Shown here piece by piece: positions 50,672 through 59,298 of a stretch of DNA of 64,000 nt. The notes beneath the pieces were generated by a model. The model did no database searches, had not been told where the DNA came from, and saw nothing but the letters and a program-made list of their open reading frames with translations. Source of the stretch: Opitutales bacterium. Lineage in GTDB: Bacteria; Verrucomicrobiota; Verrucomicrobiia; Opitutales; Seribacteraceae. The stretch covers positions 1-64,000 of the forward strand of contig JAOFTV010000005.1 of NCBI GenBank assembly GCA_028045305.1, given 5' to 3'. The stretch's first letter is position 1; every line of letters starts with the position of its first letter. A program made the translations under genes and the position numbers.

Positions 50672-51661
50672 CTACTCTTCTCCCGTACGCTCTCCCGAGC
50701 CATCAAGCATGGAAGCATCAACTCCACACTCCTGTAAATAACGGGCAAGAGGCTCGCCATTTCCGTGGATTAATTTTATGCATTCAGCACCTGTTCCCTT
50801 GATCACTTCCAGTAAACCGGACCAATCTGCATGATCAGACAGTACAAACCCACGGTCCAGGTTACGGCGTCTGCGGGCTCCCCGTACGGCCATCCATCCA
50901 GAAGCAAACCCTCGGCTGGCACCCTTGAATCGTCTCGTCCAACCAGCATCCTCCACCGCCGGAGGGGCCACAATCATTGAACCCGCCCATTCTCCCGATC
51001 CTTCTTTGGGTTTTTGCACTCGGGGAAACTGTACACCACATTTTTCATACACCGGAAGAAAAGGGTGAACTGCCCCGTGAGCAAAAATTGGCCCAATTGA
51101 AGAATCGAGTCCCCGCAGTACCCGTTGGGCCTTACCCAGGGAGTAGGCAAAAAGCATCGATGGGCGACCAGCCTCCACATTTTCCTGCCACCAGGCATTG
51201 ATCTGCTGGTGGATAATTTCTTCCTCCTGCCAGCGATAAACGGGCAGGCCAAATGTACACTCGCTGACAAAGACATCGCACTTTACAAGCTCGAACGCTT
51301 CGCAACTTTGGTCAGGTTGTGGCTTGTAATCTCCACTCACCACCCAGACCCGGCCACCCACCTCCACTCGAATCTGAGAAGAGCCCAGAATATGTCCGGC
51401 TGGGTGAAATGAAACATGAGCATCTCCAATCTTGCACACTTTTCCATAGGCGATGCCCTCTGCCCGGATTTCTTGACCAAGTCGTAATTTCAGAAGAGGC
51501 AGACAACTTTCCGAAACTAAATAATTCCCATGCCCCGGACGGGCATGGTCGCTATGAGCATGAGTGACCAAGGCTTTATCCACCCGCCCCCGAGGATCGA
51601 TAAAAAAGCCACCCGCAGGACAGTACAGTCCTTCTGGCCGCACGATCATGGGTTCATCCAT
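50672..51661 (-). CDS. Ligase-associated MBL-fold DNA exonuclease
   Basis: This 329-residue protein has the metallo-beta-lactamase motif ALVTHAHSDHARPG, further metal ligands in FHPAGHILGSSQI and VVSGDYKP, and the beta-CASP-like features VSECTFGLPVYRW and FVLSDHADWSGLL. It is the SNM1-type exonuclease encoded with ATP-dependent ligases. Its stop lies ten bases before the ligase start, so both form an operon. Together they probably repair double-strand ends or crosslinks. It is divergent from the sigma-factor operon, separated by about 120 bases. Confidence 0.93.
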   Translation of the reverse strand: MDEPMIVRPEGLYCPAGGFFIDPRGRVDKALVTHAHSDHARPGHGNYLVSESCLPLLKLRLGQEIRAEGIAYGKVCKIGDAHVSFHPAGHILGSSQIRVEVGGRVWVVSGDYKPQPDQSCEAFELVKCDVFVSECTFGLPVYRWQEEEIIHQQINAWWQENVEAGRPSMLFAYSLGKAQRVLRGLDSSIGPIFAHGAVHPFLPVYEKCGVQFPRVQKPKEGSGEWAGSMIVAPPAVEDAGWTRRFKGASRGFASGWMAVRGARRRRNLDRGFVLSDHADWSGLLEVIKGTGAECIKLIHGNGEPLARYLQECGVDASMLDGSGERTGEE

Positions 51662-51783
51662 AAGATAAACCGGTGAGAACCTCCGAAAGGAAAATACAAT
51701 CTTTCCAAGTTCGAATAAAAAAATCGGAATTTTGATTTCGCATGATCTTAAAATATAAAACCTTCGTTCTATTAATTGTTATG

Positions 51784-52722
51784 GCACCATATAGCTACAC
51801 GCAAACGAATGATTCCTCCGATCCGATCGGCCGTTTCATTTCCGACCGTTCACGCATGGCTCCCCCAACCAAGGAAGAGTACGATCAATTATTTGGAGAC
51901 TTTAATAAAGGCTCCGAGTCTGCAAAGCAGGAATTGATTGAAAGACATATCCGATTGGTTGCATCGATCGCCCTTAAATTCCGTCAGGTAAATGTCCCAA
52001 TGGAGGATGTAATGGCTGAGGGAATTCACGGACTAATTATTGCGATCGAAAAATTTGATCATACCAGGGGAATCAAACTCAGCACCTATGCCGCTTGGTG
52101 GATTCGTCAGCGCATCCAGCGTTTTGTCAGCAAAATGGCCGAGGCGGTTTCTATTCCTCACGATGTTTCTCAAGGCAAAAGAAAAGAGAATAATTTACGC
52201 ACAGAGCTTCAAATTTCCCTAGGGCGCGATCCTACAGATGATGAAGTAAAAGCTGCACTTGATGATACCCGAAACTTATCTGGAAGGGTTAAATATGCCC
52301 CGTCCGGTACTATGTCTCTCGATGAACCTTTTTCTGAAGATTCCGACCATTCCCTCATCGACATAATGACTGATGAGAATGAGTCCCAACAATCTTACCG
52401 CGAGGAAGGTTCTTTGGCAGATGACATTCGGGTGGCCTTGGGTTTTTTAGATCAAAGAGAACGCAAAGTATTAGGTATGCGCTTCGGTCTAACCAAGGAC
52501 AAAGAACCTATGAAATTAGATGATATCGCAGAAATTCTTAATGTATCTGGTGAGCGTGTCCGACAGTTAGAAGCACTCGGTTTGAGAAAATTACGGGCCG
52601 TTGTGATGAACAATGGCAAACTGGATTTTCGCAACCTAGACAAGTTAGTTGGTATCGAATTGCGTGGTAAAACCAAGATGAGTCCTTTACAACTCTCTCT
52701 AATCTTGGACAATGCCGCGTAA
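51784..52722 (+). CDS. Sigma-70 family RNA polymerase sigma factor (group 2/3-like)
   Basis: This protein of about 312 residues has region 1.2 (DPIGRFISDRSRMAPPTKEE), region 2 (ERHIRLVASIALKFRQVNVP, EGIHGLIIAIEKFDHTRGIK, STYAAWWIRQRIQRFV), region 3 (SIPHDVSQGKRKENNLRTEL) and region 4 (LGFLDQRERKVLGMRFGLTK, VSGERVRQLEALGLRKLR). This is a RpoD-like layout without region 1.1. ATG 51784 fits; an open frame reaches ATG 51742 but would add a spurious hydrophobic N-terminus. Its stop is three bases before the desaturase ATG, so it leads the lipid operon and may control it and the photolyase genes. That control is inference. Confidence 0.93.
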   Translation, partial: APYSYTQTNDSSDPIGRFISDRSRMAPPTKEEYDQLFGDFNKGSESAKQELIERHIRLVASIALKFRQVNVPMEDVMAEGIHGLIIAIEKFDHTRGIKLSTYAAWWIRQRIQRFVSKMAEAVSIPHDVSQGKRKENNLRTELQISLGRDPTDDEVKAALDDTRNLSGRVKYAPSGTMSLDEPFSEDSDHSLIDIMTDENESQQSYREEGSLADDIRVALGFLDQRERKVLGMRFGLTKDKEPMKLDDIAEILNVSGERVRQLEALGLRKLRAVVMNNGKLDFRNLDKLVGIELRGKTKMSPLQLSLILDNAA

Positions 52723-52725
52723 TTC

Positions 52726-53637
52726 ATGATTTCTAGCTTATCTAAGTGGGTCTGCCCTCCCCCGGAGACCCTAGACGAACCTGATTCCACTCAAGATAAA
52801 GTGGAATGGTTTCGTTGTGTCCCGTACATCCTCATTCATCTGGGTGCTCTGTTAGTCTTCTCAACTCCGTTTGCATGGCCTTGTTTGATCGTACTTTTAC
52901 TCTCCTACTCGGCACGCATGTTTGCGATCACTGCCTTTTACCACCGTTATTTTTCTCACCGTACTTTTCATACAGGACGAATCGTACAGTTCATAGGAGC
53001 CTTTATCGGTTGTGCATCCGGACAAAGAGGACCTCTTTGGTGGGCCGCACACCATCGTAGACATCACCGGCATTCTGACACCGATAAAGATTCGCACTCT
53101 CCCCACCACAAAAACTTCCTTTGGAGTCATACCCTTTGGTTTATGACTGATTATGCCCTCCCCACTTTTCTCAAGGAAATTCCTGATTGGGCAAAATTCA
53201 AGGAACTTCGCTTCATCAATCGTTTTGATTGGATCGCTGTGGTCGTGCTCGCTTTGGGATGTTATCTTTTGGGTGAATGGTCGCTCTTTCAAACTTGGAC
53301 TGGAATAAACGGCTTAGGCATGTTGGCTTGGGGATTCTTTCTACCCACTGTTCTTCTCTATCATGCCACCTTCTCGGTAAATTCGCTCACCCATATGTTT
53401 GGTAAAAAGAAGTACGAAACCGGTGATGAAAGCAGAAATAACTGGTTTGTTTCTATCATTACATTTGGTGAGGGATGGCACAACAACCACCACTTCTTTC
53501 CCGGCTCTGCTCGACAGGGTTTTTTACCCTGGGAGATTGACCCTACTTTTTACGGACTGCGTATCCTTTCTCTTTTTGGTCTGGTTCGCAATTTACGTCC
53601 CGTGCCCGCATGGGTAAAAGACAAAGCGAATCAGTAA
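52726..53637 (+). CDS. Delta-9-type acyl-CoA/acyl-lipid desaturase
   Basis: This 303-residue membrane desaturase has the three His boxes: FYHRYFSHRTFH, WAAHHRRHHRHSDTDKDSH and GEGWHNNHHFFPGSARQ. Hydrophobic helices flank them. It is a non-heme diiron enzyme that introduces a double bond into a saturated acyl chain. It lies three bases after the sigma gene and 31 bases before the FAD oxidoreductase. In this context it probably supplies the monounsaturated chain on which the downstream methyltransferases act. Confidence 0.93.
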   Translation: MISSLSKWVCPPPETLDEPDSTQDKVEWFRCVPYILIHLGALLVFSTPFAWPCLIVLLLSYSARMFAITAFYHRYFSHRTFHTGRIVQFIGAFIGCASGQRGPLWWAAHHRRHHRHSDTDKDSHSPHHKNFLWSHTLWFMTDYALPTFLKEIPDWAKFKELRFINRFDWIAVVVLALGCYLLGEWSLFQTWTGINGLGMLAWGFFLPTVLLYHATFSVNSLTHMFGKKKYETGDESRNNWFVSIITFGEGWHNNHHFFPGSARQGFLPWEIDPTFYGLRILSLFGLVRNLRPVPAWVKDKANQ

Positions 53638-53668
53638 GCGATCTTGTGATCGTCCCCTGGCGGACATC

Positions 53669-54907
53669 ATGAAATTTGCAATCATCGGTTCGGGCATATC
53701 TGGCCTAGCCTGTGCACACTTGCTCAAAAAAAACCACGAGGTCGTACTTTTCGAGGCTGCAAACAAACCAGGCGGACATGTTAACACCGTAGATGTTAAA
53801 GGGCGTACCGGAGATTATCGGGTGGATACCGGATTTATTGTCTTTAACGAACAAAACTATCCTAACTTTGTCCGCCTGCTCAAAAGTCTCGATGTACAAT
53901 CACAACCCACACGTATGGGCTTTTCCGTAAGATCGGAAAGAACTGGGATTGAATATAGCGGAGAATCAATCCTTGGGTTATTTGGCGGCTTTAAGAACCT
54001 GACCGACCCCAAGCATTGGGGAATGGTTCAGGATCTTTTACGCTTTCACCGACTGGCCGAAGGAAGTGGAAATGAAGACGAAACCGTGGGAGAATTTATT
54101 TCCCGTCATCGTTTTGGAAAACGATTTGCTGAGGCATTCTTACTTCCCCTTGGCTCCGCCCTTTGGTCATGCTCTGTGGATCGATTTTCTTCTTTCCCCA
54201 TCGAGTTCCTCACTGATTTTCTGTCCAATCATAATATGTTACAGGCCTACAATCGGCCGGTCTGGAGGGTTCTGCAGGGAGGATCAAGAACCTATGTCGA
54301 TAAAATCGTGCAGGGACTTGGAGATCGTTTGCGACTTTCCACTCCCATTCGTTCCGTTGAACGTTCCGAAAATGGGGTTACCCTCAGCCTACCAGATGGA
54401 AGCACCCAATGGTTCGACCAAGCCATCCTTGCCTGCCATGCTGATCAATCCTTAAAAATACTCGATGGTGCGGAGAGTGAAGAGATCGAACTTTTGCAGA
54501 AGTTTCCCTATGAACAAAATAAAGTCTGTTTACATTCAGACGATCGGTTACTCCCCCGTCGTACTTCTGCCCGAGCAAGTTGGAATGCTTACCTGCCCAA
54601 AGAAAAAAAAGACCATTCCGTAGTCACCTACGACATGAACATTTTACAAAACCTGCCAACCAAAGAGCCCTTTTGCGTATCACTCAACCAGGAATCCTCC
54701 ATCGATCCATCCTTACGACACGCAGATTTCACTTTCGAACACCCCACCTACCATCCCGGCCGTAAGTCCGCTCAGGCCATGCATCCCTCCTTTATCCAGC
54801 GTCGGGGAATATCCCTTTGCGGGGCTTATTGGGGCTATGGGTTTCATGAAGATGGATTGGCCAGTGCTCTTCGGGTGTGCCAATCATTTGGCGAAGAATT
54901 GGGATGA
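53669..54907 (+). CDS. FAD-dependent NAD(P)-binding oxidoreductase of the CFA/DUF1365 cluster type
   Basis: This 412-residue protein opens with KFAIIGSGISGLACAHLLKK and VLFEAANKPGGHVNTVDVKG, a Rossmann FAD motif with GGH in the amine-oxidase style. Further features are VDTGFIVFNEQNYPNFVRLL, MGFSVRSERTGIEYSG, and RGISLCGAYWGYGFHEDGLA near the C-terminus. This is the COG2907-like protein regularly found beside DUF1365 and CFA-type methyltransferases. In the furan fatty-acid pathway of Rhodobacter a related type of enzyme dehydrogenates the methylated acyl chain; that role here is inference. Its stop overlaps the next ATG by four bases. Confidence 0.9.
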   Translation: MKFAIIGSGISGLACAHLLKKNHEVVLFEAANKPGGHVNTVDVKGRTGDYRVDTGFIVFNEQNYPNFVRLLKSLDVQSQPTRMGFSVRSERTGIEYSGESILGLFGGFKNLTDPKHWGMVQDLLRFHRLAEGSGNEDETVGEFISRHRFGKRFAEAFLLPLGSALWSCSVDRFSSFPIEFLTDFLSNHNMLQAYNRPVWRVLQGGSRTYVDKIVQGLGDRLRLSTPIRSVERSENGVTLSLPDGSTQWFDQAILACHADQSLKILDGAESEEIELLQKFPYEQNKVCLHSDDRLLPRRTSARASWNAYLPKEKKDHSVVTYDMNILQNLPTKEPFCVSLNQESSIDPSLRHADFTFEHPTYHPGRKSAQAMHPSFIQRRGISLCGAYWGYGFHEDGLASALRVCQSFGEELG

Positions 54908-55665
54908 ATAGTTGTCTGTATTTTGGTGAGGTATCTCACCACCGAAAATCTCCCAAAAAGCATGATTTAAGCTACCAAGTATACATGGGTCATCTCTTTC
55001 TTGATGAATTGGCAGATATTTTTACCGGGCGTTTTTTTTGGTCAATCGATCGTTCTAACTTTGGATGTTTCTTTCGATCAGACTATCACCGCCCCGAAAT
55101 TCCTGATCTTTCCAAAGCGGTAAGGAATACCATGTCCGAACAGTTAAAAAAGGAATTTTCCGGTCCGGTATCGATCATTACTCACTTGCGCACCTTTGGA
55201 TACTGTTTCAATCCGGTAAGTTTTTATTTTTTATGGAATGAAGAAAAAACCAAACCGGTCGCGATGATGACCGAGATTACCAATACTCCATGGGGAGAAT
55301 GTTATTCCAAGTGCTTTGCCTGGGAAAGTGAAGCGGAAAATAGCCGGATGGACTACGAATTTCGCAAGGAATTTCATGTCTCTCCATTTATTGGTATGGA
55401 GGTCGAGTACGACTGGCGCTTTCGTTTACCCGCCGAACGTTTCCAGGCGGACATGATTTTACGGGAAAAAGAAAAAACTTTTTTTACCGCTCACCTCCAG
55501 CTTAGCCGGCGTCCTCTTGACGGACGGAACCTCGCTTGGGCACTGGGCAGGTTCCCATTTATGACCCTGAATGTAGTCCGGGCAATTTATTGGAATGCAT
55601 TGCTCTTGCGACTCAAGGGTTGCCCTTTTTATCCACACCCCAAACATTTGTCTGATCCTTCTTAG
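54904..55665 (+). CDS. DUF1365 family protein
   Basis: This 253-residue protein has the DUF1365 signature: SCLYFGEVSHHRKSPKKHDL with SYQVYMGHLFLDEL, SNFGCFFRSDYH, VSIITHLRTFGYCFNPVSFY with FLWNEE, and a central GECYSKCFAWESE. Its biochemical role is unknown, but the gene is nearly always beside the FAD oxidoreductase and a CFA-type methyltransferase. ATG 54904 overlaps the preceding stop (ATGA), so the longer frame from 54877 is rejected. Confidence 0.92.
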   Translation: MNSCLYFGEVSHHRKSPKKHDLSYQVYMGHLFLDELADIFTGRFFWSIDRSNFGCFFRSDYHRPEIPDLSKAVRNTMSEQLKKEFSGPVSIITHLRTFGYCFNPVSFYFLWNEEKTKPVAMMTEITNTPWGECYSKCFAWESEAENSRMDYEFRKEFHVSPFIGMEVEYDWRFRLPAERFQADMILREKEKTFFTAHLQLSRRPLDGRNLAWALGRFPFMTLNVVRAIYWNALLLRLKGCPFYPHPKHLSDPS

Positions 55666-55668
55666 TTG

Positions 55669-56934
55669 ATGAAAGCAAGCGCCCCCGCCTCGATTTCCCC
55701 GCCCCTTCGCTCGACCGGCGAAGACTTTGGACTGTTTGGACGTCTACTGCTCAAACAATTTGCTAAAATTAAACAGGGTCGATTAATTCTTGAATTTTCC
55801 GGTCGCGAACATGTTTTTGGAGATAGCCAGTCTCCCTCCCCCATAAACATTACGGTATTAAATCCGGTATTTTTTCGCAAAGCCTGCCTTGGTGGTTCCC
55901 TTGGTGTGGCCGACAGTTATTCAGCGGGCGACTGGGAAACCAATGACCTGGTCGGTTTGTTCCGTTTATTCTTACAAAACTTTGAAGTGATGGACGACCT
56001 GGAAGGCGGTTGGGCATCCCTACTGAACAAGCTTGCCCGCTGGGGATATATGATCGGGCAGAAAAACACCGTCAAAGGAAGCCGGCGGAACATCGCCCTG
56101 CATTACGACTTGGGCAATGATTTTTATAAGCTCATGCTCGACCCGACGATGACTTATTCCTGCGGTATCTTCGCCACCGAAGAAACCACCCTGGAAGAGG
56201 CATCCCTTGCTAAGTATGATCGCATCATCGAACAGCTTGATATTAAGGACGGGCAAAAAGTGTTGGAGATCGGATGTGGATGGGGAGGCTTTGCTAAACG
56301 CCTTATCGATACCACCGAGGCCATTTGGACGGGTACCACAATTTCCAAAGAGCAGCATGCTTATGCCCGAAAGGTGATCAAAGAGTCTGGCCATGCCGAT
56401 CGGGCAAATTTGCTCATGGATGACTATCGTACTCTTAGCGGTTCCTACGATCGCATTGTCTCCATCGAAATGATTGAAGCGGTGGGTCATGAATATTTAC
56501 CCACTTACTTCTCCAAAATTTCCGACCTTCTTGCTCCGGACGGAGCCGCTTTGGTTCAGGCAATCACCATGCCTGACCACCGCTACGATCAGTATTTAAA
56601 AGAAGTAGACTACATACGAACCCGGGTATTTCCCGGCAGTTGTGTACCATCTGTATCTGCAATGATCTCAGCGGTGTCCAAAAAATCCGACCTCCGACCC
56701 ACCGGGGTGCAGGGTATTGGATACCATTACGCCCGTACTCTGCGGGAATGGCGCCTGCGCTTTGTCGAAAATGAGGAAGAAATCAAATCCCTAGGCTACG
56801 ACGATGCCTTCCGTCGTGCATGGATCTATTACCTTTGCTACTGTGAGGCAGGCTTTGAGGAAGGGTATACCGGAGACATCCATTTGCTTTTAACCAAGCC
56901 AAATTGCAAAGTGGGCAAAGGGTTTCCGCAATGA
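55669..56934 (+). CDS. CFA-synthase-family methyltransferase, copy 1
   Basis: This 421-residue protein has the full cyclopropane fatty-acid synthase layout. An N-terminal lipid-binding domain (VFFRKACLGGSLGVADSYSA) precedes the SAM domain with NIALHYDLGNDFYKLMLDPT, MTYSCGIF, KVLEIGCGWGGFAKRL, GTTISKEQHAYARKV and VSIEMIEAVGHEYLPTYFSK. It transfers a methyl or methylene group from SAM to a double bond of a membrane lipid. ATG 55669 lies three bases after the DUF1365 stop (a TTG at 55666 is also in frame). The end overlaps the DUF2878 ATG. Confidence 0.94.
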   Translation: MKASAPASISPPLRSTGEDFGLFGRLLLKQFAKIKQGRLILEFSGREHVFGDSQSPSPINITVLNPVFFRKACLGGSLGVADSYSAGDWETNDLVGLFRLFLQNFEVMDDLEGGWASLLNKLARWGYMIGQKNTVKGSRRNIALHYDLGNDFYKLMLDPTMTYSCGIFATEETTLEEASLAKYDRIIEQLDIKDGQKVLEIGCGWGGFAKRLIDTTEAIWTGTTISKEQHAYARKVIKESGHADRANLLMDDYRTLSGSYDRIVSIEMIEAVGHEYLPTYFSKISDLLAPDGAALVQAITMPDHRYDQYLKEVDYIRTRVFPGSCVPSVSAMISAVSKKSDLRPTGVQGIGYHYARTLREWRLRFVENEEEIKSLGYDDAFRRAWIYYLCYCEAGFEEGYTGDIHLLLTKPNCKVGKGFPQ

Positions 56935-57455
56935 ATAAACATCCAAGCTTCCTTATCGATTTAGTCGTTTTTCAAGTCGCCTGGTTTGCATGTGTTCTCG
57001 GATCGGCAACCGAATACCCATTTCTCTTTCCCTTTGCTGGATTTCTTTTCGTCCTTTGCCGGATTGCCACGACCCAGCGTTTCCGTTCATCCTTTCCTTT
57101 TCTTCTCGCTTCGGTCGCACTGGGCATGGTTGGAGATTCCCTGCTTGTTCACCTGGAAATGCTCGCTTTTTATGCCGACCCCACAGTGGGCGGTGCCCCG
57201 CTATGGATGATTTTTCTCTGGGCCAATTTCGGGCTTATGCTCAGGCCCTTATTTTCCTGGTTCCTGCAAAATAATTCCCGATGCCTGATCGGATTTGGTC
57301 TTGGCGGATTGATCGCTTATGCCTCCGGTTGGCAACTTGAACGCCTCGCGTTTACCTCCGAGTGGATATCTGCCCTCTCCATCGCAATGGAATGGGCAAT
57401 CGCCGGACTGATCCTTCGAAAACTTCACCATAAGTACCGAAATATTGATCGATGA
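56931..57455 (+). CDS. DUF2878 membrane protein
   Basis: This 174-residue protein has about five hydrophobic helices and matches DUF2878: FLIDLVVFQVAWFACVLGSA, SVALGMVGDSLLVHLEMLAF, GGAPLWMIFLWANFGLML and ASGWQLERLAF. Its Gly-Asp and Trp-Ala-Asn residues in the membrane are family features. No function is known; it occurs in CFA/DUF1365/DUF1295 clusters. It overlaps both neighbours by four bases (ATGA at each end), so it is translated as part of the coupled run. Confidence 0.88.
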   Translation: MNKHPSFLIDLVVFQVAWFACVLGSATEYPFLFPFAGFLFVLCRIATTQRFRSSFPFLLASVALGMVGDSLLVHLEMLAFYADPTVGGAPLWMIFLWANFGLMLRPLFSWFLQNNSRCLIGFGLGGLIAYASGWQLERLAFTSEWISALSIAMEWAIAGLILRKLHHKYRNIDR

Positions 57456-58252
57456 ATAACCTGGATCTTCTGCTCTATGGACAGGCAGGAGCATCGGTGG
57501 TGATGCTCATTGGTTGGTTAATCGCCCTATCCATTCGTAACACTTCTTATGTTGATGTGTTATGGGCCTATGGTGTGGGCATACTTGGCTTGGTTTATCT
57601 CTATTTCATCCAGAAAGAATGCCACCCCGCCAGGCATGCCCTACTCCTCGGACTGCTCGGAGTATGGTCAGCCCGTTTGGGCACCCATCTGTTGCGAAGG
57701 TGCTGGGGGAAACCGGAGGATGCACGGTACGCATACCTGCGCGATTACTTGGGCAAAAATGCAAACTTCGGATTCTTTCTCTTTTTTCAGGTGCAAGCAT
57801 TTTGGATCGTTTTATTTGCCAGCCCTTTTCTCATCCTCGGAAGGAATTCGTCCGACCTCGCCTGGTTTGATCACCTGGGCATGTTTATTTGGATTTTAGG
57901 ATTTGTAGGGGTCAGCTTGGCGGATAAACAATTACGCCTTTTTAAAAACACCCCCGGACGTTCTCGCGATGAAGTTTGCGATTCCGGGCTATGGAAATAT
58001 TCACGACACCCCAATTATTTTTTCGAATGGATTCTTTGGCTGGGCTACCTACCCATGGGAATACTCTCTACCAATGGTGCCTGGTTATTGATCGTACCCC
58101 CAATCCTCTATCTCTTCCTTACCCGTATAACCGGCATTCCCTTTGTGGAGGCACGTAAATTGGAGGTGAGCGGAGATGCCTACCGGTCCTATGTCGAGCG
58201 TACCCGATCTTTCTTCCCTTGGTTCCCTAAATCAAAAAACTCTCATCAATGA
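57452..58252 (+). CDS. DUF1295 (steroid 5-alpha-reductase-like) membrane protein
   Basis: This 266-residue polytopic protein belongs to the DUF1295/SRD5A-like group. Landmarks are SYVDVLWAYGVGILGLVYLY, LGVWSARLGTHLLRRCWGKP, EDARYAYLR and the reductase-like end DSGLWKYSRHPNYFFEWILW with LGYLPMG. The Tyr-Ser-Arg-His-Pro-Asn-Tyr motif is the cofactor-binding site of C-14 and 5-alpha reductases and isoprenylcysteine methyltransferases. A reductase of an unsaturated lipid is plausible; not proven. ATGA overlaps join it to both neighbours. Confidence 0.9.
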   Translation: MNNLDLLLYGQAGASVVMLIGWLIALSIRNTSYVDVLWAYGVGILGLVYLYFIQKECHPARHALLLGLLGVWSARLGTHLLRRCWGKPEDARYAYLRDYLGKNANFGFFLFFQVQAFWIVLFASPFLILGRNSSDLAWFDHLGMFIWILGFVGVSLADKQLRLFKNTPGRSRDEVCDSGLWKYSRHPNYFFEWILWLGYLPMGILSTNGAWLLIVPPILYLFLTRITGIPFVEARKLEVSGDAYRSYVERTRSFFPWFPKSKNSHQ

Positions 58253-59298
58253 GCCTTACTGATTCTTTCATTCAATTAAGCGAACGCGGTTTGGTGCCTG
58301 ACTTTCTCATCCGTGCAGGCATACGCAACCTTTGTAAAAAACGCCTCACCCAGTGTCGGGTGGATGATTGCGAGGCCAATGCCGAATTGGCGGAAGAATA
58401 TTTGCGCAACGTCGACCAATCCGCTCTGGCCGTTGAAACCGACAAGGCCAATGAACAACACTATGAAGTACCGGCGGAGTTTTACCACTTGGTACTGGGT
58501 AAAAATTTAAAGTACAGCTGTTGCTGCTACGAGCCCGGCACCCATGGGCTTGATCAAGCGGAGGACCGTGCCCTTGAACTCACCTGCAAAAGAGCTGACC
58601 TGCAGGATGGCCAGGAGATTTTAGAGCTTGGATGCGGATGGGGTTCCCTCTCCCTATGGATGGCACAACACTTTCCAAAATCACATATCCGTTCGGTTTC
58701 CAACTCCCATTCCCAACGCGAATACATCATGGGGACCGCCAAGGAGCGTGGTTTAAACAACCTCGAGGTAGTCACTGCAGATGTTAATGCTTTTAAGCCC
58801 GATCAATCCTATGACCGAGTGGTCTCGGTTGAAATGTTCGAACATGTGCGCAATCACCGTCAACTCTTCCAACAAATTTTCAACTGGTTAAATCCAGGTG
58901 GAAAACTTTTTACTCATGTATTTTGCCACCGTTCCACCTCTTATCCCTTCGAAGTCGAAGGGGAGGACGATTGGATGTCCAAACATTTTTTTAGTGGTGG
59001 CACCATGCCCGCGGACGAACTCTTTTTACGGATTTGCGGAGGCCTCGAGCTCGAGAGCCGCTGGCGATGGTCGGGCAGGCACTACGCGGAAACCTCCGAG
59101 GATTGGTTGCGTAACCTCGATCAAAACAAATCAGCCGCCCTGCGCATCTTCGAGAATGATCAAACACCCGCCGAGGCAAAGAAAATTTTCCACCGATGGC
59201 GCATTTTCTTTCTCGCCTGTGCCGAGACCTTTGCCTACGCCAAGGGTCAGGAGTGGTGGGTCTCCCACTATCTCTTCGCCAAGCCGGCCAGAGGCTAA
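58249..59298 (+). CDS. CFA-family SAM methyltransferase, copy 2 (divergent)
   Basis: This 349-residue methyltransferase is related to CFA synthases but divergent: EQHYEVPAEFYHLVLGKNLK, YSCCCYEPGTHGLDQAEDRA, ILELGCGWGSLSLWMAQHFP, SVSNSHSQREYIMGTAKERG and VVSVEMFEHVRNHRQLFQQI. The N-terminal domain is shorter than in copy 1. It differs from cyclopropane synthases in several loops and looks like the non-cyclising methyltransferase seen in DUF1295 clusters. A methyl transfer to a mono-unsaturated chain (as by UfaM) is a reasonable guess. It closes the operon. Confidence 0.9.
   Translation: MSLTDSFIQLSERGLVPDFLIRAGIRNLCKKRLTQCRVDDCEANAELAEEYLRNVDQSALAVETDKANEQHYEVPAEFYHLVLGKNLKYSCCCYEPGTHGLDQAEDRALELTCKRADLQDGQEILELGCGWGSLSLWMAQHFPKSHIRSVSNSHSQREYIMGTAKERGLNNLEVVTADVNAFKPDQSYDRVVSVEMFEHVRNHRQLFQQIFNWLNPGGKLFTHVFCHRSTSYPFEVEGEDDWMSKHFFSGGTMPADELFLRICGGLELESRWRWSGRHYAETSEDWLRNLDQNKSAALRIFENDQTPAEAKKIFHRWRIFFLACAETFAYAKGQEWWVSHYLFAKPARG

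Noticed and set aside
51726-51751. GGAAT-N15-TCTTAA as an annotated promoter feature
   Set aside because: Only a partial match to general ECF consensus and no independent support; kept as a low-interest finding, not as a feature.
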